From: Caprimulgus europaeus
Lineage: Eukaryota > Chordata > Aves > Caprimulgiformes > Caprimulgidae
Direction of reading: 5' to 3'
Length of the DNA stretch: 64,000 bases
Assembly (NCBI GenBank): GCA_907165065.1
Contig: OU015525.1
Span: 48,285,037-48,349,036, forward strand
The notes below the pieces were generated by a model. The model was not told the DNA's origin. It was given only the letters and a program-made list of their open reading frames with translations, and did no database searches. A program made the translations under genes and the position numbers. Within the stretch, counting starts at the first letter, position 1. The number at the start of each line of letters is the position of its first letter. Shown one piece after another: positions 48,970 to 60,434 of the stretch.

Positions 48970-51609
48970 AATTAACTTGAATTGCCCCAAATTAAGTCTT
49001 TGTTGGAAGCTTAGTTTTGAAAACACAGGTTCAAGTAGCTAAATATCTACGTAAGCATTTATATTTCTCTGTGTCTCTTACCTCACATGGAAGGAATGCT
49101 ACTATGGTGCATTCTGGAAGATCTGCAGATGGGATAATGAAAGTGTAACAAATAGATTGCCATGATTTCTTGTATCTTTTCTGTTTTAGAACTGTTGCTC
49201 ATTATTAATGGACATGCATACCCACAGCTACAGCATTGCCTTTGCATGCATGGACTCGAGGTCAGGTCTGGGTCTCTGAGAGCCTTTCTGCATGGCTTCT
49301 GTCCCTTGATATGGACATGGCAACACTTGCTATTCTATAGCTCAGAGGGAAGCAGCAGTAAAGTCCAGAGGTTAGTGCATATATGTACCCTCTATCAAAA
49401 AACGATTGAAGAGATTTCCTGTCAATTCTATATAGCTAACAAATTTCAAACAAGTCTCTTGGGCAAATTTAGAATTTAAAATGCAAGTCAGATATGATAA
49501 CTGTGGATTATAGTAGCGTCACTTAGGCTGGGTGGCAGGTTAAGAATGTTGAGACAAACTTTTTCTGAGTACCCATTCATGGTGCTGGCTATTTGCTATG
49601 GCTTGTAGGAACTTTGTCCTTTATGGTAGTCTTTTCTGTGCAGGCATCAGAGTCTGCCCTTTTGTAGCATGTGCCAGGTGCTCAGATGGCCTGTATAAAT
49701 GTTTCAGTGCACAGATCATATTGCAGGACAAAGATTTTGAAGGTGAAATTCTTTTTCTCTCTCTCTGTCATCAACTTGACTGCAGTGCGGCTCCCATCAC
49801 ATTTCCTGGAAAGATAAGTTGGACATCTGAATTCACAGTCCCACTAAATGTTGTTAAGGGAAATTTAAAATTTGGTTTTATGAAAACAGGATAAAATTAT
49901 GCAAGAAATAAATATCTGCGCATTTTGTAATAGCATTCCCTCTTGTAGCTTGCAACCTAGAGGGGAATAACACCTCTTACTCTTGTAACTGAAAAGCAAT
50001 AGGCTAGTAAACAGTTATAATTGGAATGGGTTTGGCCAGCTTAATTATAAAACTGAGAATTTAAAAAATTGGAAAGTGAAGTTTGCTCTGTGTCTGTACT
50101 GCTTATGCGGTTCAAGTGAAGCAGGTAGAGGGCAGTAGGTGCTAACATTCAGGATCTCTTCTCCATTGTACGAGTGCTGGGCAAATCACTTGGTTGGTTT
50201 TCAGCCGTGAGTGTAGGTAACCTGATTTTACATGGAAGAATACACACAATCCATTAATGCAACTCAGCAGTTGGAGTTGTACCATCTTAGACTGCTAAGA
50301 GTGGACCTCCTGGTAGGACTTAAAAATCAGCAATGAAAATACTGCAGGCATTGACTTTGTGGCTCTCCATGCAGGTGAACTTTAAAGTTGACAGCTGATT
50401 TTGCCTAACACAACTCAGTGTTTTGTGCAGAATTTGGTTTTCGCTTTTAAAATAAATCAACTGATAAGCATTATTTGCCATGAAAAAGAATCTCTAGAAG
50501 AGGATATTAATTTCCTTCTCTAGAAGGAGAAAAAACATAGGAGGACTACTATATAAGCAAAGCTTAATTAAAATATAATTATATTTAATCAATGCAGTAT
50601 AATTAGAAATAGTGCTTAAGAGTTCATTTTAATGGTTGTTGGGCTGTTTGTGTGCTTTAAATTAGTATTTACTTTATGAACAAAAATCCAACACAGCTCA
50701 GTTCTCAAAAAGGCTTGTTTGTTTTTCTGTAGTGATTTTGTACAGTTCCCAAGGAGCAAAAATGGAAAACCAGCAAATTGTCAAGTGGTAAAAAATTCCC
50801 GTAATACTGACTAAACACTTGAATGTTTCCAGCCTGTGTCATGGAAGAATGGTCTGGTGTTAGCACGTGGCTTAGGATACTGCAGGTCAGTCTCCTGCTC
50901 TCAGTACGCTTTCTATGTAATTTTGGAAGTCAGAGGTCATTGTGTTTATTTCTCATTGCACACAGAGCCTATTATTTTTAATATTCAGTAAATCTTTCTT
51001 TCCTGTCCTTGGGAATTTATCTAAGCATTGGTCAGTCTCCTGTGGTTGGAGGCATGTGTATCAGCTCAACAAAAGGAGACAAAAGCATCCTATGTGAGGA
51101 CACCATGATAGGTAGAGCGTCCCCCCAGAGCAGGACATCACTGTGCCCCTTCAGTGAAGGAGGAAAACATGCCCTCCTACGTTTAACCTCTCCCACATGT
51201 ACTCTAACAACAAAATTGTAGGATCAAAAAAGAGCACTGCTCTGAGACCTCCCTCTAGCATGGTCCCTGAAAGCACAAGCAAAGGGGGAAAATTTCATTT
51301 GTGACACCTGGAAGAACCTAGGCTGCCAGGGTTTAGAGATCTTTGGCATGACCAGAAGACAACGTTTACACATGCAGAGAATGAGTGGTGGAAAAAAAGC
51401 ATAATAAACAGTTTATGTGCCCAGTGAACAAGAACCAAGAATGGTTTCACTAGTTGTCTGATATACCTTCACTGTTCAGACCAGTGCAAAATAAGGAATA
51501 CAGCTTTGCTCTTCTCCTGCCTGCCTGCCACCAGCAGGCCACATCAGTAAGCTGAGTTGGACCTACTTAGTGAGGATGTCCAGACTCTGAAGTATTTTAA
51601 AGTGAGGCC

Positions 51610-51634
51610 TTTTTTCTTTTTTTTTTTTTCTTTT
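51610..51634. repeat. T-rich tract at the 3' border of the ancient LINE
   Basis: About 25 bases are almost all T (two C interruptions), lying just outside the 3' end of the minus-strand LINE. On the element's strand this reads as an A-rich run after the 3' end. CR1-type elements normally end in short non-poly(A) repeats, so the juxtaposition may be coincidental. Confidence 0.85.
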
Positions 51635-51639
51635 AGAGT

Positions 51640-52810
51640 CTTGTGTTGCACATAACAGCATCAATACTGGATCAGGCCAGAGCTCTGTCTTGCTCAATAT
51701 CCTAGCAGCAAAGTGAAACCTCCTCATATGACTTTCCCAAACTCCAGCAGTTTGTGTTTCAGGGACTTCCTGCGCCAGAGGTACTTTCTGTTTGCTTATA
51801 AACCCCCAAAGGATTTCCCAGTCTCTCAGCTTGTTCAGTTGTCCCCTGAATCCATGTAAAGTTTTAGCAACTGTAACATCCCCTGGCGAAGAGTTCCCGA
51901 GTTTCCTTTCCCAGTTGCGTGGAGAGCTGCTTCCTCGTGTTTGTTTTGAACCTGCCATCTGCCTGCTTTGTCTGATGCCCCCGGCCTTGTGTGAGAAGAG
52001 GCAGCAAATAGTCGGTTCTGATTCACCCCTTCCATGTCACCTATGATTTTACAGATCTCTATCATATCTCCTCTGGATCATTGCTTTGCCAGGTTTTGTA
52101 GCTGTTGCTCCTTGTAAGCCAGTCTGTACTTTCAGTCCACCACCTTACTCTCCTTTGTTCTTCTTCAGTTCTGTGCATAAGTGGATAGATCAGAACTGCA
52201 TGTAATATTTAAGATGCAAGTGTGTATGTATACAGAAACACAATGGTTTCTTTTTGTTTTTCCTCTAGTCTTCAATTTGCTCTAACTTGTGAACACAGAG
52301 ATGGTGTTTACGCAGAAGTTTTACCGCCCCAAAATCTCATTCCTGAGTAGCAATGAGCTCAGAACTCAGTTCAGAGTCTACCATTTTTTAGTTTAAATTA
52401 AAAATTTTCCCCTAGTTTCCTAGCATCACTTTGCATAAAGTTCATGTGCTTCGTATGTCACTTTATTACCAACTTAGTTTTGTAAAAAGTTCATTAGCCT
52501 CGTTATTTCTACCCCAAGTAAATTTATATCATCAGTAAACATTGTCATATCCCTGTTTGATATCTTTCTCAGGTGATTTTTAGAACATGTTGTAGAGCAT
52601 GGGTCCTCAACAGGAGGGAGCAGGACTCTACTGGTGACTTTCTTTCATGGTGAGAATTTACCATCCTCTCTCATATTCCTGTGCTCCTTTTCCTATCTTT
52701 TGCTTTTCTAAATCTGTACAAAGATGTCTCTTCTAATTCTGTGTCTCTTAAGTCTTGTGAGAGAGGTTATCAAACACCTTTTGTAAAGCCAAATGGACAA
52801 TGTATCTGAG
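51640..52810 (-). mobile_element. Ancient CR1/L3-like LINE, reverse-transcriptase palm to 3' end, minus strand
   Basis: The + strand order matches the reverse complement of an old amniote CR1/L3-type LINE. The 3' end begins with CAATACTGGATCAGGCCAGAG. It is followed by GTTTTGAACCTGCCATCTGC and GATTTTACAGATCTCTATCATATC, then GATCAGAACTGCATGTAATATTTAAGATG (the HLEYC region). At 52528-52539 the minus strand encodes FTDD, the degenerate form of the FADD catalytic motif. Near 52763-52800 a decayed equivalent of the DFQKAFD motif can be followed, with a stop in place of the Asp codon. The copy is therefore about 1.17 kb. It runs from palm motif A through the ORF2 end and 3' UTR and carries many substitutions, stops and small deletions. 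It is much more diverged than the CR1 copies elsewhere in the window. The borders are approximate, and the exact subfamily needs a repeat library. Confidence 0.85.
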
Positions 52811-55800
52811 TAACTGAAAAAATATAGAGTCCCAAACAATGAAAGGCCTGAAAGAAAAACGCCATCAGTGAAGTGACTTGTTCTTGTTGCTCATCTGAAC
52901 TATTCAGTCATTTGTGACAAATCTTGGTATTTCAGTGCTGCTGGTTCAGTAGCAGCTGGGCAGATGAGGGCTCTGAAGGTGTGGATTTACAGCAAGTTTA
53001 TGCTGACCTGCATGTGAGCTTCCCCAGAAAGGGACTTCTCCTTGCCCCCACTGTTGTTCCCAGCCACGTGTCTCTACCTGCACAGTTGATGTGGCTGAGC
53101 TGATATAGTTGAAAATCAGCCTATTAAGCAAGACAAGAATTTTCAGCTGAATCAGGACTGTGATGTGTCTTGACCCTGTGCTAGTGCTGGCACAAGGGAG
53201 GAAGAAGAGCATGTCACTACAGCTGCGGCAAGAGCTGGGCTGTCTGTTTTTGCCAGGCACTGAGCAGCTTAAGCCAATCGTTAAACCAAACCCTGAGAAA
53301 AGTTGTGTGTCTGTAGCTTGTCTGAAGTGGTATTTTTAGCTAAGATTATTTGGGTGTTGAGTTGAGTAGGTAGTTGTGTAATGCCATTTGTTTTCTAGTA
53401 AATAAATAGAAGTCCACATAGCATTAATAGAATTGGTCTATCTTCTTCTCAGAAATGAGAATTAAAAATTGAGGGATTTCTTTATTACTTATTTTCTTTT
53501 TGTCAGTGTGTCTTTCTCCTGTGATCTATAAGCCTAGTTTCCATTACTCCTGTGGGTTTGGTACTATGTTTAACTTAAGTTTTGTGCTGTATAGTAGCAA
53601 CCAGTGGTGTTTCCTTTTTTTTTTTTTTTTGCTGTGATCCTAGGAGCTAGTTACCTGTAATCCAAGGGACAAAAAGTATTGTTGAAAATAAGGACATTAC
53701 TGATATATTTGTATGAACAGAAGAAATCTGAAACTCTGAGCTGTTTGCAGCTCTGCTATTCCAGAGTCTCTGGCTATACATCCGATTATCCATCTATTTA
53801 AAAATGCTCACCACTCCTTTCACTCCCTGCCAACAACATTGAGATATGAAATTAATTTTTCTGAAGATATTCTTCCCATATACTTGCAATAATTGCACCT
53901 AGCCTTTATATTGTAAACACTTCAAAGTACACAAATCACTTTAATTATAGCAATAGGTCAATATGTTAGTGATGCCCAAAAGTTGTGTGGGGAGTGGATG
54001 TTCAATTATCACATTTTCATTTTTAGATCCCTCAGAAGGCAGGAAATTCAGTCCTGTCAAATTGAGTTTTTTACTCTTCACTAATTATTTAAGTAATAGC
54101 AAATGGTGAGGCGTTAGTCCAAAATACTTTCTTATTGGAAGAGAATTTTTCCACATTTCCTTTGTGGGTTTTTTTGCATTCTTTAATTAGATTTCATATA
54201 AAGAATTGTGTCCATTATAAATAGTTACTACTAATAAGATAAATAGAAATATGTATTTTCCCTTAATCTGTGAAGTATGTGAAGACCTTTCCCCTGCAAT
54301 TAGGAAGAAGCCAATAATGTTTTGTTGATAATCATATATAGTATTGACTATGTTCAGAAGAAAAGAGAAATGTTTCATCCTGAGTGCTCAATTCAGTAGA
54401 AATTAGTAATTTACATGTGAATAAAGGCACCATATGATGACTATGTCTCTTAGTACTTCTGAAGCTAACTTGGTCAGTAATTCACATGGCGATTCATGTC
54501 AGGTACATAGGATTATTTTTAATGCCTGAAAAAGACTATGGTTCACTGAGGAAGAATAAACAAGGGGGGGTTCAGTAAAAAAAATATATATTTTTTAAAT
54601 TATTTGGTGCTAAGGACTCTCTCAGAATTCCTTTTTCATCTTTGCAGAAGACATATTAATCTTACTCTCAGTTTGGGGTATCATCATTGCTACCAGTATT
54701 ATTACACACCATGGTTTGCAAACCGGGACTGGGTAGACTTCTCTTGAATCATCCTGCCAGTCATGAATATGACTGCGATTTCAGCTATAAATTCTACCTC
54801 ACTTTGCTGTGCCTACCATGGCACATCCTACAGGCAGATTACTTAGATTGTTGTCTGAAGGCTGCTATGTAAATAGTAGTTGTGTGCTATATGGTCATGC
54901 TCTTCTCACAGGTTTCCGCAAAACTACACTTGCACATTTTATGGAAGCAAATTGTACCTAGGTACCAGCTTTTGGTACATACATATGGTCCTTTGCAAGC
55001 AGCAGCAGTATATTTTGTGGGCAGAAAATGCTTGTGTGTACAAAACCTGCAGGTATGGTTTTAAAGCTCATTTTATAGTTTACCCTCTGTGCATGAAAAA
55101 GCTGTGTTCTACCTGAGAATCTGCCTGAGTGATCTAATTGATTTGGTGTATCATTTATGCCTTTGGCATTGGCGTACTTTGGAGTTTCTGGGTACTGGAT
55201 GCCACCTTACTGCTGTTATTTTCAGTCTCTGTTTAATTAAAAGGAAACATTTAACCATGTTTTCAGTGACATATGTGAGTTCAGTTCTCATAATGATTTC
55301 TCCAGCTGAACTTGCTTCATCACCCCTGCTGCTTTCCACTTTTGAGCTCTGCCAATATCCAAGTTGGTGTAGCAAGGATGGCACACAGAGGGAGGCATAA
55401 CGGGCATTTCTAAAGTAAGCACTCTGCTTCCTGCTAAAGCAGAGTGTGGTTTGTGAGGCTTGGAGCATCAGGGTGTTTTGCCTGTGGGAAAGGAGGCAGT
55501 TGCAATTAGCCACAATATGTGCGATATATGCTCAGTTGCTACTCTGCTAGCAAAAGTTAGTGGTAGGGCAGATTACAAGTTTTAGCTGCAGATTTGACTT
55601 CAAAGACGTTAAGCATATAAGATTTTGGGGGGTTTTTTTAATTGCAAAAGCTTAAATGTTCTCTCATATAATGATGGTGAATCCTTTACAGATTTGCCTT
55701 CAGAATTAGTTTAAAGTTTTGGGGGAGCTGGTCTCATGAGTTCTTGATTAAATAATTACTGTCAGTTCTCTCTTATATGAGTTGTCTTCTCATTTTACCC

Positions 55801-55811
55801 ATAAATTTACA
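52811..55811. other. Non-coding DNA between two LINE copies
   Basis: No gene or transposon recognised. The block contains a 16-T run at 53615-53630 and ordinary AT-rich sequence. A 120-codon open frame on the minus strand (55513 to 55151) has no recognisable motif and no codon or splice support. Confidence 0.65.
53615..53630. repeat. Poly(T) tract, 16 T
   Basis: Sixteen T on the + strand with no associated element. Confidence 0.95.
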
Positions 55812-56013
55812 TGAGGATAAACTCCTTCACTGTGAGGGTGACACAGCACTGGAACAGGCTGCCCAGAGAAGTTGTGGAGTCTCCTTCTCTGGAGGTGTCC
55901 AAAGCCCACCTGGATGCAGTCCTGTGTAACTTGCTTTGGGTGAACCTACTTTGGCAGGGGGGTTGGACTAGATGATCTAGAGAGGTCCCTTCCAACCCCT
56001 ACCATTCTGTGAT
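55812..56013 (+). mobile_element. CR1 LINE, short 3' end
   Basis: About 200 bases match the CR1 3' region in sense orientation: CACTGTGAGGGTGACACAGC, GGAACAGGCTGCCCAGAGAA, GTTGTGGAGTCTCCTTCTCT, the GGCAGGGGGGTTGGACTAGA core, GAGGTCCCTTCCAACCCC and the tail CCATTCTGTGATAA. It resembles the copy at 15692-16104 more than the one at 40044-40692. The 5' truncation is typical, and no target duplication is clear. Confidence 0.96.
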
Positions 56014-57004
56014 AAATTATTGTATCCTTGTCAGTATGGAGGATGCAGTTTGAATTTTCTGATGTTCAAAGAACATTTTCAGAGAACATGCCTAAAACGT
56101 TTTTATACATCTGTTGAAATTTTCTTGTTGAGAAGTGCTTGTGTATCATTATAGGCTCTTGTAAAGAGCTCCTTAAAATATCAGCCATTTAATACTGTTT
56201 TGAAAAAAAGCAAATAGTACTAGTTAAGTATGCAGAAGGTCAGCTATAGATGTTTAATAGGGCTATAAACTGTCTTTACAGCAATAAAAGCTATGTCCAT
56301 GATCTTTTCTTAGAATGGAGAAATGGTGGTAAGAAGAGGTTTTACGGTGCTCTAGACATCAAAAATTTACTCAAATTATAATAAGCAAATAAGTAGCCTT
56401 ATTTGATAATAGAACCTCCTTTGGTAACATTTCAGTAACGTAGCCATCAATGATAAATGTAAAAACCATGTATTGTCTAATGACTCACATTTATATATTG
56501 GAAATTGCTTACTTAGATTAAATACTCTTGTAAAACTATTCTAACTCATTTGAGAACTGAATCTGTAGCAGTGGTTGAGCTTCCCAGCCCCCCTTCTCTC
56601 TCCCTAATTTTTTCTGAACCCTTGTTCATCATGGATTCATATTTTATTCTCAGTCATGAATGACCTTTTACAAATGACTGCCAATAACTACAGCTGAATT
56701 CAAGCACAAGAGTTGGTCGCAAAAGGTCATACTCTAGTTATACAAAATGTAGATAAATTTGTATTCCCTGCAGCAACTGATTGCTGTAGGTTTTTGTTTT
56801 GTATCTGACCAATCTTAATTCAGAGCCATGCATTAAGAAAGGTTACATTCTAGCTTTGTTTCTCATTGCCTTTCTCCTCCTAGTTTTCTTTCACTAAAAG
56901 AATTTTATCCTGTTTAGAGAATTTTTTGAGTTTTCCAGGTGTTAAGGTTCTATTTTAAAGGGTTCCTATTTCATCTTTTCCTTTTCCCCTCTGTTCTTTA
57001 CTAG

Positions 57005-57048
57005 TGGATTAATTCCAGATTCTCCTGCATATAACCTTCCTTGTAAAG
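57005..57048 (+). other. Candidate exon, 44 nt, with the best splice signals in the window
   Basis: A nearly pure pyrimidine tract of about 30 bases (56971-57000) ends in TTTACTAG at 57004, and AAAG|GTGAGT follows at 57048. Both sites are near consensus. One frame is open: one leading base, GLIPDSPAYNLPCK, and one trailing G. The other two frames contain stops. The peptide is not recognised. The phase does not join directly to the candidate at 21121-21158. It may be a genuine small exon of a gene spanning the window or a pseudo-exon. Confidence 0.2.
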
Positions 57049-60000
57049 GTGAGTAGTGTCTTCCTGTTAAGTGTCACATTCTCATTGGGAAATATTTTAT
57101 TTTCAAATGGAATAATTTTAGAGATGTTATTTGAGGCCAGTGTGCTAAAAGCATGCCTTAGAGTGGCACATTTAGACCTTAAACAAAGAAACATGGCAGA
57201 TTCAAACAAGCACACTTTGTTTATGTAAGCATAACTGAGAATGAGTAGTAAATTAAAAGAATATTTGCTCTCATCACCACTGGTCACTTCCTGGCCTTAT
57301 GTTGTATAGGCAATTCATCTCCTTTTTATTTCTGAAATACAGAAACTGTAGACTAAGGCTTCCCATGGAGACTTTGCTGTGGGACTCCACTTTGTAATTA
57401 GTGCCAAGAAGCTGGATTTTTCCACCCCTGTTTGAGCTTGCTGTATGCTCATCTTGCACACACCCCTGCTTCTGATTCACACCAGAGAACCTTTGTAGCT
57501 CAGCTGTTTGTGGTGCAGTTATCCTAGCAGGTGAGTCAAAATAAGCTTCTGTGGACATAACCCTGTAGGAATTTGTGTGCTGCTTCCCATTGGTAGTGGC
57601 GCCTTCACCTTCATGTGCCAATTCCAGGGTATTCTGATTAAGATTATATGGGGACAGTGTGCTTCAGAGCTGGATATCAACTCATCTTCACTACAAGTGA
57701 AAAGCAACAGCTAACCTTCTTCAGGATATGCAAGATTGGATGGTCATGACTCCATGTGGCTTTGCCTCAACATGGTTAAACTGACTGCAAATTTCAACTG
57801 CAGTCACATTCCTCATCTGGGTGGGGGGAGCCATATGTTCCTAATATGGACAGGAACCAAAACCAAAGCTAAACTACTGCAGTGTTTCACCCCTACTGTG
57901 AGAGCAGTGCAAAGCTTCAGCTGCCTAAGACCATAACAGGGTGTATTAAAGAATCAGCTATATGTCCACAGTTTTATTTCTGTGTGGGGTTTGAATATGT
58001 AGATTCAAACTCTAGTTGCTCTCCATCGTCTTTTCCATCATGACAGCTCTTACCATGCTGTTCTTAGGGCAAACACCAGATATCTTTCCTTCAGCAGAAA
58101 AAAATCAGGGTCAACCACCCCTCATTTAACACATACTAAGAACCTCAGTATAGGAAACTGCAATGGACCAGCCAATGGGTGGAAACAGTTTCCTTTGTGT
58201 CAAAGCCTAGAAACCTGTTTTGTGTAAAATAACTGCCTAAGCAATTGAGCTCAACACTAGAGAGTAGTCAAAAAGGCATTTTAACAGATGGTGTGACCTA
58301 TCCTCTAGATGATCATAATATAAAACACTATACATACTAGCAACATGAAAGTGGAGGCCAGTGGTCCATATGATTTCAAATGAAAAAGCAATGTCCCTTG
58401 CAGTGCAAGAACTGAGGCAGTTTCTGCTTTAGGATTTGGATCACATTATGATAGAGTTTGAGGAAAGACATCTGCTAAGCCATAATTAAGTGATCTTTAC
58501 CTGCCTAATTGCAGATGAGTAGGAATCCATGATTTTCTCTATTTGGTTCCTTAGGAGAGCATGAATCTGAAAAAGTCATGAAGTAGTTGGGTAAAAGGAA
58601 AAAGCATTTCAAAGCAGTTGCATAGTGAGCTGTAAAACAAAATTTAAACAAACTATTCTTGTTGTTAGATACAGGGTGAATGCCAAATTGGCATTGAAAA
58701 TACATATGATGTTCAGCTGGAAACTGTTCAAACCATTATATCAATATTGCATTGATATTAAAACTAAATACAGTGTCTGGCATGTTTCCATTATCACAAA
58801 TCTTCCATCCTTAAATGAAAAAGGCAAGAAATTTTTGCTTTTCCTTTTTCCAGATATGTAAAGCGCAACCTTATAGAATAAAACTGGCAAACAGGCCTGT
58901 CTACTAATTCTGTTAGTGGGCATCTTGGCAATTCTGTGTCATTTGAAAATATCTATCAATGCTGATGAGGCAGAGGAGAGGTAAAACCTCAAATTTGTAA
59001 TTAACATATGATTTGGTCCAGGAATGGATTGGAGTTACATCCCTACCTCCTTTTTCCGTGCAACAGAATTAATGAATGAGAACCCTCAGTCCTATTAAGA
59101 TTAATGTTTCTTTATCAGTCCATTTTTTTTTTTCCTTTGGAGTTTCTTCTTTTTATGACTTTGTTAGGTGGAAACTGAATGGTCTGTGTTAATCAACACA
59201 AGATATTTGGCTACTTGAGCTTTCATAAATGTTTAGTTTCCCAGGGTCCTTTGAACCTCCCAGGGAACATTTCTGCATCCTCATTAGAGACTGACAATTA
59301 AAGGTCTGTTTTCATATCAAAAGTAATCACAAAAAATTAGCTAGGGAGACCTTGGAATGCTGTGAAAGTTTCAGTGTTCTGAGATGCCAACTTTCCTTCA
59401 TTTGCTTCAATCAGTATCAACTTGGGTTTCTTTTTATGTTTCCTACTGCCAGGGCAACTTATGAGTTGGCATTGTGACAACTGAGAAGGATTATGCAATA
59501 CCGTGAAGATGTGATTAATACATTTTAGGCCACTGTAATCATATTCAGTTGCATAATTATCACAGAGGTGCAAAAGTAAGCTAAACTAGGTTTTGAAGGC
59601 AATGCTATAAATGAGCAGTTTCAGTTTTCTGAATTCCTTGTTAGAAGGACGAAACTCTATGCACATCTGCAGGAGCTGTGTTGCTTACAGATCTCAGAGA
59701 TTATGCGGATAATTTATAGGTAATGTATGATTCCGTCTTAAATATTCTAATCTTTGTGTGCCAAGTTACAGGCTTTCACAGAAGATAATTTGTTAGCGTC
59801 ACACCTTCTCTGTTATAAGTCTGAAAAACAAATCTGAGTGTTTCTTCCTCAGGCTCTAGTGCCATGGGAAATTGCTGCAGAAGTTTGCCATGAACAAGAG
59901 ATTTGGTTTCCTTTCACTTCTTAGAATCTGTTCTGTTAGATTAGGAAACCAGTAATGAAAGTAGGGTGGATCATAATTAAATAAGTTTCATATGTGTTTA

Positions 60001-60411
60001 TTTAGGTATATAAAAATAAAGTAAAATCCAAACCTGTTACTGTTGCTATCATGAACTGGAAAAACAAAATTAATCTGATACTAGAATATCAAATTCCCTC
60101 TTCAAAACTTATTAGTAGTGCTGTTCCCACTTGCACTTGAGTGAATATGGCTGTTTCAGACTATGCATATAGTTTCAGAGTAAGGCTAAGTCCCCTTTGT
60201 CCCTTGGGGTTCTCTCCACTTTAATGTGTCTGCTTGGAAACCCTCAGACACTTGGGAACAAGGAGACAGTCCCAGCCTTGCTACTATGCCACAAATATTC
60301 ATAGGATTATCTGAAGACTTAAAGAAACAAACTTTTTATTCCAAAGCCTTTGTTTTATTGGTGTCGATGAAGGTTGCTTAAAGTATAAATTGAGATTTGA
60401 TTTTTGGGAGG

Positions 60412-60434
60412 AAAAAAAAAAAGAAAAAAATAAA
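60412..60434. repeat. A-rich tract
   Basis: Runs of A separated by a single G, then ATAAAT. Simple sequence with no retroposon structure recognised. Confidence 0.9.

Larger units (their letters stand above)
40693..51639. other. Non-coding DNA with scattered simple repeats
   Basis: No gene and no transposon was recognised in these 11 kb. The block contains a C-run cluster (42506-42524), GT-rich tracts (45692-45739, 48921-48969), a 24-bp palindrome (47000-47023) and A tracts. A splice-bounded open interval at 48544-48606 is listed as a weak exon candidate. A short stretch near 50170 faintly recalls the MIR SINE 3' region but is too short to call. Confidence 0.6.

Noticed and set aside
50165-50200. 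Possible MIR-like SINE 3' segment (CTGGGCAAATCACTT)
   Set aside because: Only about 15 bases resemble MIR, and the neighbouring core and tRNA-like parts are missing.
51563-51958. 131-codon open frame on the minus strand
   Set aside because: It lies mostly in the 3' UTR of the ancient CR1/L3-like element and in the adjoining A/T tract, giving a Lys-rich run. It is not a gene.
55151-55513. 120-codon open frame on the minus strand
   Set aside because: No recognisable motif, no exon-like borders and ordinary composition. It fits a chance frame in 64 kb.
57274-57621. 115-codon open frame on the minus strand
   Set aside because: The peptide looks less repetitive than most, but no family is recognised and no splice or promoter signal frames it.
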